Of a stretch of DNA of 5,183 nt, positions 1 through 5,183 are shown in pieces. Position numbers and translations under genes: made by a program. Numbering within the stretch: the stretch's first letter is position 1; each line of letters opens with the position of its first letter. The notes beneath the pieces are model-generated. The model ran no database searches, was not told where the DNA came from, and saw only the letters and a list, made by a program, of their open reading frames with translations. Source of the stretch: Clostridia bacterium (GTDB lineage Bacteria > UBA6262 > WVXT01 > JAUXBS01); assembly GCA_030619245.1 (NCBI GenBank), contig JAUXBS010000109.1:1-5183 (forward strand). The letters are read 5' to 3'.

Positions 1-144
1 ACAGCGGCCGCACACACCTTCACCGCCGCAGCTATTGTATATATGAACACCCGCCGCTATGGCAGCGGTGAGCAGGTCCGTACCGCACTCTACACTTATC
101 TTTTTCTTCCAGGGATGGAAAATTATATTGCACTTATTCTTCAT
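1..144 (-). CDS. acsV: Corrinoid protein reductive activator AcsV/RACo, N-terminal fragment (cut by window edge)
   Basis: This is the first 48 codons of a gene that runs off the left edge. The start is the ATG at 144-142: an in-frame TGA lies 7 codons upstream, and an AGGAAG Shine-Dalgarno sits 7 nt before the ATG. The peptide begins MKNKCNIIFHPWKKKISVEC and continues through a TDLLTAAIAAGV helix to CGGEGVCGRC. Cys39, Cys45 and Cys48 form the CX5CX2C part of a plant-type [2Fe-2S] ferredoxin motif; the fourth Cys would lie beyond the window. Such a domain at the N-terminus is typical of RACo/AcsV proteins (roughly 600 residues, with a C-terminal ASKHA-type ATPase domain), which use ATP to re-reduce inactive Co(II) in the corrinoid iron-sulfur protein to Co(I). 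Location directly after acsC, its expected target, supports this. The ATPase domain is not visible, so a related ferredoxin-ASKHA activator or another [2Fe-2S] protein cannot be excluded. Confidence 0.8.
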   Translation of the reverse strand, partial: MKNKCNIIFHPWKKKISVECGTDLLTAAIAAGVHIYNSCGGEGVCGRC

Positions 145-151
145 TATTGAA

Positions 152-157
152 CTTCCT
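152..157 (-). promoter_or_regulatory. Shine-Dalgarno site of the acsV-like gene
   Basis: On the minus strand AGGAAG is followed by the 7-nt spacer TTCAATA and then ATG at 144-142. This near-consensus site at normal spacing, with a stop codon just upstream in the same frame, fixes the start of the truncated downstream gene. Confidence 0.7.
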
Positions 158-160
158 GTT

Positions 161-193
161 CTTCACCATCAGCATGTGAAGGGTGTTTCCCTT
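161..193 (-). other. Two overlapping small inverted repeats between acsC and acsV
   Basis: Right after the acsC stop codon the minus strand holds AAGGG-AAACA-CCCTT (193-179, a 5-bp stem with a 5-nt loop). It also holds CTTCAC-ATGCTGATG-GTGAAG (181-161, a 6-bp stem with a 9-nt loop). The two share bases 179-181, so they could not both form fully. No U-tract follows either, so they do not look like an intrinsic terminator. They could affect mRNA processing or access to the acsV ribosome site a few bases further on, but stems this short also arise by chance. Confidence 0.25.
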
Positions 194-1530
194 TACTTCC
201 AGGATTCCTTTAAATATTTTGGCAGGGCTGACGCCTCCTTGGGCCCAACCAGAACTTCCCAACCGCTTTTCTCCTTGAGTTTTGCGCTTAATACCGCAAC
301 ATAACCGGGTATTATTATTTTCTTATGGGACACCTTGTCATCCAGCCCTTCTTTTTTTATCGCATCCGCTATTATCTCCGCGGTAAACTTCTCAGCTGCC
401 CAGGCTGTAAGCACTGACAGTCCGTCAGAATCCGTAATCAGAAGATAAGCGGGTATCTTACTCCCTTCCACTTCGGGCTGTACGGTGAAAAAGGTAAGTG
501 AAAAGTTCGTCGTGACAATAACAGGTGAATTCTCATTCGGCGTACCCACCTCATACAACTTCGGTTCCATCATTATTGGTTTCTGCGGGTCGGTGTAGAT
601 ATTCTGCCTCAACGTAATTAACGGAAGCACCTCCTCGGGTTTAACGCTGTCTATTACCATAATATCCGTATACTTGACCAGGCTTGCAGCAGCCTCCATT
701 ACCTGAGTAAAAGAATCCTCCGCTTCCATCACCGAAATAACGGGGAATCCAAGCGGCCTGTAATTCTTCTTCAGGGAAAGCCTTCTTACCTGCGTGAAAT
801 CCTGCAGCCGCGAACCCATTTCTTTTGAACCGGGATCAAGAACCAGGTTATTATAACCTGCTGCCGTTATTTTCTGCGCCAGCGTTGCAAGTGATTCAAG
901 GTCCTTTCCTTTTACAACGAGAGGGCATTTATTCTGTTTCGCAAGTTCCTGCATTTTATCAACATTATCCTCAGTCGCGGCATAAATGAGCGGCTTTCCT
1001 TCCGCGCATACTTTCAACGCCTCTTCAACGGCCGAGGCATCCCCGCTCATAAGCACCAACGGCAGTTTTGATTTTGAAACCACCTCTTTTACCGCAGCCG
1101 CGAACTTCCCGGCGTCTCCGCTGTCATTTTTGACAGCAATCAGGTTAACCTGCACCTGAATGCCCACTCTTTCAAACTTCAGTTTTTCTATTTCATCAAC
1201 CCGGCCCGCAAGCTTGTCCGGTTCCAGGCTGTCACTCACACTTATGGCTATAGAGGTTTCATGGAAGAACGTCTTTTCATGCCTGAACAAAACCGTTTCC
1301 CCTCCCACTTCCACCTTGTTGTCCCCCGTCCCTATTTCAATAGTCGCCATTGGAGGCGCGGATGCGGAATCCAGCGCCGTCTTCCCCTCAGCGGTAATGT
1401 CAGGGCACTTTTCAAGCGCCGTTTTTTTCCCCGCCAGCGCCATTGCAAATGCAAGGCATGTTGGCAACCCGCACTTCTTACAATTTGTTTTCGGTAAATG
1501 CTTGTAAATCTCAAGTCCTGATAATGCCAT
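193..1530 (-). CDS. acsC: Corrinoid iron-sulfur protein large subunit (acetyl-CoA decarbonylase/synthase gamma subunit)
   Basis: The 445-residue product is the usual length for bacterial AcsC (CdhE in archaea). With AcsD it forms the cytoplasmic corrinoid iron-sulfur protein, which takes the methyl group from methyltetrahydrofolate via AcsE and passes it to acetyl-CoA synthase. The N-terminal domain has Cys17, Cys20, Cys25 and Cys42 in the CX2CX4CX16C pattern that holds the low-potential [4Fe-4S] cluster used to reduce cobalt. A TIM-barrel-like middle part (about 90-325) includes the LDPGSKEMGSRL and GFPVISVMEAED stretches. The C-terminal part (about 330-445), with TDSDGLSV near 366-373 and IIIPGYVAVLSAKLKEKSGW near 405-424, matches the corrinoid-binding domain. 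AAAGGAG lies 7 nt before the ATG, the strongest ribosome site in the window. The gene follows hisF by 29 nt and precedes the acsV-like gene by 48 nt. It looks intact; acsD is not in the window. Confidence 0.96.
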   Translation of the reverse strand: MALSGLEIYKHLPKTNCKKCGLPTCLAFAMALAGKKTALEKCPDITAEGKTALDSASAPPMATIEIGTGDNKVEVGGETVLFRHEKTFFHETSIAISVSDSLEPDKLAGRVDEIEKLKFERVGIQVQVNLIAVKNDSGDAGKFAAAVKEVVSKSKLPLVLMSGDASAVEEALKVCAEGKPLIYAATEDNVDKMQELAKQNKCPLVVKGKDLESLATLAQKITAAGYNNLVLDPGSKEMGSRLQDFTQVRRLSLKKNYRPLGFPVISVMEAEDSFTQVMEAAASLVKYTDIMVIDSVKPEEVLPLITLRQNIYTDPQKPIMMEPKLYEVGTPNENSPVIVTTNFSLTFFTVQPEVEGSKIPAYLLITDSDGLSVLTAWAAEKFTAEIIADAIKKEGLDDKVSHKKIIIPGYVAVLSAKLKEKSGWEVLVGPKEASALPKYLKESWK

Positions 1531-1537
1531 ATCTCTT

Positions 1538-1544
1538 CTCCTTT
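1538..1544 (-). promoter_or_regulatory. Strong Shine-Dalgarno site of acsC
   Basis: AAAGGAG on the minus strand, 7 nt from the acsC ATG, lies in the 29-nt gap after hisF. It is the best ribosome site in the window and, together with the CoFeSP-like N-terminus, confirms the acsC start. It may allow acsC to be translated more strongly than the biosynthetic genes upstream. Confidence 0.75.
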
Positions 1545-1559
1545 AAAATATTGGTGTAA

Positions 1560-2324
1560 TTATATTCTTACCCGGACACCCCGGTCCCTCAGGTATTCCT
1601 TGGTAACTCTTATCGGGTATTCGTCGTAATGAAATATTGATGCCGCGAGCGCCGCGTCCGCCATTCCATCAGTAAGGACCTCGTAAAGGTGTTCGGGCTT
1701 ACCTGCCCCTCCCGAAGCGATAACAGGAATATTCACCGCCTCCGATATTTCCTTTGTCAGTTCAATATCGTAACCATCCTTTGTCCCGTCTGCGTCCATG
1801 CTGGTAAGCAGCAGCTCACCCGCCCCGAGTAATTCAACATCCCTTGCCCACCGTACAGCGTCCAGTCCGGTCCCCTTCCTTCCCGCTTCTATTACCACTT
1901 CCCAGCCATTCCCTTTTTCTTCAAACCGCCTTGCGTCAATCGCAATGACAATACACTGGTTGCCGAACCTGTCTGAAGCCTGTTTTATCAGGTCCGGATT
2001 CCTTACTGCTTCGCTGTTTATTGATACCTTGTCCGCCCCTGACTTAAGCAGGTTTGATATATCATTAATGTTCCTTACTCCCCCTCCGACAGTCAGGGGT
2101 ATAAACACCTGCCGGGCAGTTTTTTTCACAACATCAAGAATGGTATCCCTGTTTTCAACCGTTGCCGTTATATCAAGAAATACTAATTCGTCAGCTCCTT
2201 CGCTGCTGTACCTGGCTGCGCACTCAACGGTATCACCGGCATCTCTAAGGTTTATAAAATTGACTCCCTTGACGACCCTGCCGTCCTTTACATCCAGGCA
2301 CGGGATTATCCTTTTGGTCAGCAT
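1560..2324 (-). CDS. hisF: Imidazole glycerol phosphate synthase, cyclase subunit HisF
   Basis: The 254-residue product is a full-length (beta/alpha)8-barrel HisF. It uses ammonia channelled from HisH to convert PRFAR into imidazole glycerol phosphate and AICAR in histidine synthesis. The N-terminus [20 protein letters not shown] is canonical, with the catalytic Asp at residue 11. The second catalytic Asp is residue 130 in VIAIDARR. Phosphate-binding segments are visible at LTVGGGVRN (77-85) and IASGGAG, and the C-terminal [17 protein letters not shown] is a family signature. The start lies 3 nt after the hisH stop. Its Shine-Dalgarno AAGGA (2332-2336, 7-nt spacing) is inside the last hisH codons, which suggests translational coupling and matched amounts of the two subunits. 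No other his gene is in the window. The TAA stop overlaps a TATAAT sequence that might serve acsC. Confidence 0.98.
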   Translation of the reverse strand: MLTKRIIPCLDVKDGRVVKGVNFINLRDAGDTVECAARYSSEGADELVFLDITATVENRDTILDVVKKTARQVFIPLTVGGGVRNINDISNLLKSGADKVSINSEAVRNPDLIKQASDRFGNQCIVIAIDARRFEEKGNGWEVVIEAGRKGTGLDAVRWARDVELLGAGELLLTSMDADGTKDGYDIELTKEISEAVNIPVIASGGAGKPEHLYEVLTDGMADAALAASIFHYDEYPIRVTKEYLRDRGVRVRI

Positions 2325-2327
2325 AAT

Positions 2328-2948
2328 TCAGTCCTTCCTGACTTCGCTGCATATTGTACAAAAATTCTCCAGAATCTTCAATCCCTGTTCACTGCTCTTC
2401 TCCGGGTGGAACTGGAGCCCGTACACATTATTAATCCCCACAACTGAAGCATAATTTATGCCGTACTCCGTTTCCGCAAGAATACAATCCCTGTCTTCGG
2501 GCTCAACATAATACGAATGAGCAAAGTACATATACAAAGGATTTGAAACATCCTTCATCAAGGGATTTTCACTTATAACCTTAACCTCATTCCAGCCCAT
2601 CTGGGGTATTCTCAGGTTTTTATTGAATTTTCTTACCTTACCTTTAAAAACACCCAGCCCCTCACAGCCCCCTCCTTCTTCGCTTGATGAAAACAATAAT
2701 TGATGACCGACGCATATCCCAAGGAAGGGCACCCCTCTTTTAATAAGCTCCAGGATTGCAGGTATAATGTTTATCTTATTCAGGTTCTCCATCGCCCGGT
2801 GGAATGCGCCAACCCCAGGCAGTATGACACCCCCGGAAGAAAGAATATCATCCTTGTCCGAAGTGATTTTAACGCTTGCGCCAACCTTCTCCAGCCCCTT
2901 GCTGACACTCCACAAATTCCCCATCCCGTAGTCTATAACCGATATCAT
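2328..2948 (-). CDS. hisH: Imidazole glycerol phosphate synthase, glutaminase subunit HisH
   Basis: The 206-residue product is a class I glutamine amidotransferase of normal HisH length. It hydrolyses glutamine and passes ammonia to HisF. The N-terminus [20 protein letters not shown] is typical. LPGVGAF (43-49) matches the oxyanion-region signature. The nucleophile is Cys79 in [10 protein letters not shown], and the triad is completed by His181 and Glu183 in [20 protein letters not shown] (114-122) and FAHSYYV (142-148) are HisH features that separate it from TrpG and PabA, although GHQ in the nucleophile elbow replaces the more usual GMQ. The ATG is preceded by AGGG at 8 nt and lies 33 nt after guaA; the 3-nt gap to hisF confirms its partner. 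The gene looks intact. Confidence 0.97.
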   Translation of the reverse strand: MISVIDYGMGNLWSVSKGLEKVGASVKITSDKDDILSSGGVILPGVGAFHRAMENLNKINIIPAILELIKRGVPFLGICVGHQLLFSSSEEGGGCEGLGVFKGKVRKFNKNLRIPQMGWNEVKVISENPLMKDVSNPLYMYFAHSYYVEPEDRDCILAETEYGINYASVVGINNVYGLQFHPEKSSEQGLKILENFCTICSEVRKD

Positions 2949-2981
2949 CAGCTTTTCCCTGTTCCTTTTACCTTCCTCTGC

Positions 2982-4517
2982 TTACTCCCATTCAATTGTC
3001 CCGGGGGGCTTTGAACTTATATCATAAACCACCCTGTTTACCCCTTTGACTTCGTTGATTATCCTGTTTGACATTACCCCCAGCAGTTCATAGGGAAACT
3101 TTACCCAGTCCGCAGTCATTCCATCCCTGCTGTGCACCGCCCTGATTGCTATGGTATTATCATAAGTCCTCTCATCACCCATCACCCCGACGCTTTTCAC
3201 CGGCAGGAGCACTGCGAATGACTGCCATACTTTCCTGTAATATCCCGCCTTTTTTATTTCTTCAACAACTATCACGTCCGCCTTCTTCAATATATCCAGT
3301 CTTTTAGAATTAACCTCTCCCACTATTCTCACGGCAAGCCCCGGGCCCGGGAAAGGCTGCCTCCAGATTATTTCATCCGGAAGCCCCAACTCCGCTCCTA
3401 CCACCCTCACCTCATCCTTGAAGAGCTCCCTGAATGGTTCAATCAACTTCAACTTCATCCTCTTCGGAAGCCCCCCGACATTATGGTGGGATTTAATAGT
3501 TGCCGACGGCGCCCCCTTAAACGAAACACTCTCAATAACATCAGGATAGAGGGTTCCCTGCGCCAGGTACTTCACATTGCCGATCTTTTTCGTCTCCTCT
3601 TCAAACACTTTTATAAATTCATTACCGATTATCTTCCTCTTTCTTTCCGGATCCGTAACTCCTTTTAACTTATCAAGAAAGCGTTTCCTGGCATCAATAA
3701 ATTTAAGGTCTATCCTGTAATGCCCCTTGAAAGTATTAATAACCTTCGTGTGCTCGTTCAGCCTGAGTACGCCGTTATCAACGAATATACAGGTCAGGTT
3801 CCCGCCTATTGCCTTCCTCAACAAAACAGCCAGCACCGAAGAATCCACCCCGCCGCTCAAGGCGCAAACCACATGGCTATCCCCTGCCTTTTCTCTTATT
3901 TCATCAACAGAATGTTTTATAAATGACTTCATGTCCCATTCGCCTTTACACCCGCATATCCCGTAGAGAAAGTTTTTTAGTATTCTCTTCCCCTGGGCAG
4001 TATGAACAACCTCCGGGTGGAACTGAAGCCCGTATATCTTCTTTGAACTATTCCTCATTACCGCATTAGGCGAATTATTACTATGCGCAATCCTTTCATA
4101 CCCGCGCGGCAGCTCAGCAACCCTGTCACCGTGGCTCATCCAGACAGTAAGCTTCTTTTTCAACCCGGCGAACAAAGCGTCTTTCCTGTCAATGAAAAGG
4201 TCTGCCTTCCCGTACTCCCTCTTTGAGGATATAAGAACCTTCCCGCCCAGCAATTTTGACGTTAATTGCATTCCATAGCATATGCCCAGCACGGGAACAC
4301 CCAGGTTGAATACTTCCCTGCTGCATGCAGGGCTTGATTTGGCGCTGACACTTGCAGGCCCCCCTGAAAGTATTATTGCCACCGGAGATTTTTTCTTTAT
4401 CCTGCCGAGAGAAACTGTGCACGGCATTATCTCGGAATATATTTTTAATTCCCTTACGCACCTTGCTATCAACTGCGTATACTGTGAACCAAAATCAAGT
4501 ATTATAACTTTTTCCAT
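2982..4517 (-). CDS. guaA: GMP synthase (glutamine-hydrolysing)
   Basis: The 511-residue product, of normal GuaA length, converts XMP, ATP and glutamine into GMP, AMP, PPi and glutamate in the cytoplasm. The N-terminal class I amidotransferase domain (1 to about 190) starts with [19 protein letters not shown] and has Cys80 in GICYGMQ with His167 and Glu169 in LQFHPEV. The ATP pyrophosphatase domain follows, with the P-loop-like SGGVDSS at 221-227 and SHHNVGGLP at 343-351. The C-terminal dimerisation domain runs from FPGPGLAVR (389-397) to the canonical end KPPGTIEWE. The reading frame is open up to an ATG at 4607, but that would add 30 residues unlike the family and overlap the malic enzyme gene by 86 nt, so ATG 4517 is chosen. 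It lies 4 nt after the malic enzyme stop with only a weak GGG upstream, so translation probably depends on coupling. Confidence 0.97.
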   Translation of the reverse strand: MEKVIILDFGSQYTQLIARCVRELKIYSEIMPCTVSLGRIKKKSPVAIILSGGPASVSAKSSPACSREVFNLGVPVLGICYGMQLTSKLLGGKVLISSKREYGKADLFIDRKDALFAGLKKKLTVWMSHGDRVAELPRGYERIAHSNNSPNAVMRNSSKKIYGLQFHPEVVHTAQGKRILKNFLYGICGCKGEWDMKSFIKHSVDEIREKAGDSHVVCALSGGVDSSVLAVLLRKAIGGNLTCIFVDNGVLRLNEHTKVINTFKGHYRIDLKFIDARKRFLDKLKGVTDPERKRKIIGNEFIKVFEEETKKIGNVKYLAQGTLYPDVIESVSFKGAPSATIKSHHNVGGLPKRMKLKLIEPFRELFKDEVRVVGAELGLPDEIIWRQPFPGPGLAVRIVGEVNSKRLDILKKADVIVVEEIKKAGYYRKVWQSFAVLLPVKSVGVMGDERTYDNTIAIRAVHSRDGMTADWVKFPYELLGVMSNRIINEVKGVNRVVYDISSKPPGTIEWE

Positions 4518-4521
4518 TGCT

Positions 4522-5183
4522 TTACCCGTTATATCTCTTATTAATCTCCTCTGATAATTTTCCGAGTTTCTTCCTGTACTCCGCAATATCCACTTTCCTG
4601 GCGGCAACCCCGCTGTTCATAGCCGCTTCCGCAACAGCAACTGCCTCTTCAATGAGTATCCTGTGGTCAAATGGTTTCGGGATAATATATTCAGGGCCGA
4701 AACTGAAATTCTTCCCCCCGTAAGCTTTTGAAACGGTTTCAGGGACCTCTTCTTTTGCAAGCTTTGCAATAGCGTAAGCCGCAGCCAGTTTCATTTCCTC
4801 GTTAATGGTACTTGCCAATACATCAAGAGCCCCCCTGAAAATAAACGGGAACCCCATCACGTTGTTAATCTGGTTCGGAAAGTCCGACCTCCCCGTAGCC
4901 ATTATCACGTCAGTACGCGCGCGCTTTGCAGAATCATAATTTATCTCAGGGTCGGGATTTGCCATTGCAAACACTACAGGGTTATCCGCCATTGCCTTTA
5001 CCATATTTTCAGTAAGCACCCCCCCGACAGAATTCCCGTAAAACACATCCGCCCCCTCCATCGCATCAGCCAGGGTCCTGGCCGGGGTATCCAGGGCAAA
5101 ATTCTCCTTCTCGCTGTTCATCCCTTCTTTCCTGCCCCTGTATATTACACCCTTGCTGTCACACATGATTATATTCTCTTTCT
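4522..5183 (-). CDS. Malic enzyme, C-terminal NAD-binding part (5' end outside window)
   Basis: An open frame enters from the right edge and ends at TAA 4524-4522, giving 219 complete codons. It begins [20 protein letters not shown], the NAD-binding-domain segment of bacterial malic enzymes. Further matches are [12 protein letters not shown] (where many relatives have DVFIGVS), [29 protein letters not shown] and [11 protein letters not shown], all typical of the short bacterial type (about 400 residues). The enzyme oxidatively decarboxylates malate to pyruvate and CO2 with NAD or NADP. The protein ends with EINKRYNG soon after the malic enzyme fold, so the phosphotransacetylase-like domain of the long MaeB type is absent. 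The internal ATG at 5166-5164 is not the real start, because the homology continues upstream of it. Cofactor preference cannot be read because the N-terminal half and the Rossmann glycine loop are missing. guaA follows after 4 nt. Confidence 0.93.
   Translation of the reverse strand, partial: KENIIMCDSKGVIYRGRKEGMNSEKENFALDTPARTLADAMEGADVFYGNSVGGVLTENMVKAMADNPVVFAMANPDPEINYDSAKRARTDVIMATGRSDFPNQINNVMGFPFIFRGALDVLASTINEEMKLAAAYAIAKLAKEEVPETVSKAYGGKNFSFGPEYIIPKPFDHRILIEEAVAVAEAAMNSGVAARKVDIAEYRKKLGKLSEEINKRYNG

Noticed and set aside
59..304. Plus-strand open frame of 81 codons at the left end
   Set aside because: It spans the acsV start, the spacer and the acsC 3' end on the opposite strand. 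The minus-strand frames have clear family motifs and ribosome sites, and this one has neither.
1798..2454. Plus-strand open frame of 218 codons
   Set aside because: It lies opposite hisF and hisH, whose catalytic residues and coupled starts are clear. Its translation is Ser/Thr/Leu-rich with no recognisable domain, as expected for an antisense shadow.
4518..4607. A 30-residue N-terminal extension of GuaA from ATG 4607
   Set aside because: The extension has no match to GuaA, overlaps the malic enzyme C-terminus in another frame, and the canonical start motif [14 protein letters not shown] begins immediately after ATG 4517.
4522..5166. Malic enzyme taken as a complete 214-residue protein starting at ATG 5166
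   Set aside because: The frame is open to the window edge and the upstream codons (KENII) continue the conserved malic enzyme sequence, so the ATG is an internal Met and the gene is cut by the window.
1..5183. CRISPR array, transposon, tRNA or rRNA gene, or unknown defence system
   Set aside because: Almost the whole window is filled by intact, well-known metabolic genes. I saw no direct repeat arrays, terminal inverted repeats, transposase motifs or tRNA-like folds in the short gaps.

Overview
The window reads as one co-directional bacterial gene cluster, entirely on the minus strand. In transcription order (right to left) it holds the 3' part of a malic enzyme gene, guaA (GMP synthase), hisH and hisF (the two subunits of imidazole glycerol phosphate synthase), acsC (large subunit of the corrinoid iron-sulfur protein of the Wood-Ljungdahl pathway), and the first 48 codons of a [2Fe-2S] protein best read as acsV/RACo, the reductive activator of that corrinoid protein. 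Gaps between genes are 4, 33, 3, 29 and 48 nt. I see no rho-independent terminator, so a single polycistronic transcript is plausible.

The organism is probably an anaerobic bacterium using the Wood-Ljungdahl (reductive acetyl-CoA) pathway. AcsC has an intact CX2CX4CX16C [4Fe-4S] motif and is followed by its likely activator. Good Shine-Dalgarno sequences precede acsC, hisF and acsV. The protein sequences look like an uncultured anaerobic lineage, but I cannot name a phylum from the sequence alone. The partner genes acsD, acsE, acsA and acsB are not in the window; if present nearby, the natural place is left of position 1.

Region by region: 1-144 is the acsV N-terminus; 145-192 is a short spacer with two small overlapping inverted repeats; 193-1530 is acsC; 1560-2324 is hisF; 2328-2948 is hisH; 2982-4517 is guaA; 4522-5183 is the malic enzyme C-terminal part. 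No stretch above 50 nt lacks a gene, and the plus strand carries only shadow reading frames.

The genes can be linked metabolically, by inference. HisH-HisF releases AICAR, which re-enters purine synthesis and can reach XMP, the GuaA substrate. AICAR formylation uses 10-formyl-tetrahydrofolate, an intermediate of the same folate branch that supplies methyl groups to the AcsC-containing corrinoid protein. HisH and GuaA are both glutamine amidotransferases. All families here are known. The unusual points are the mixed gene order and the acsV start at the edge of the window, not a new system.
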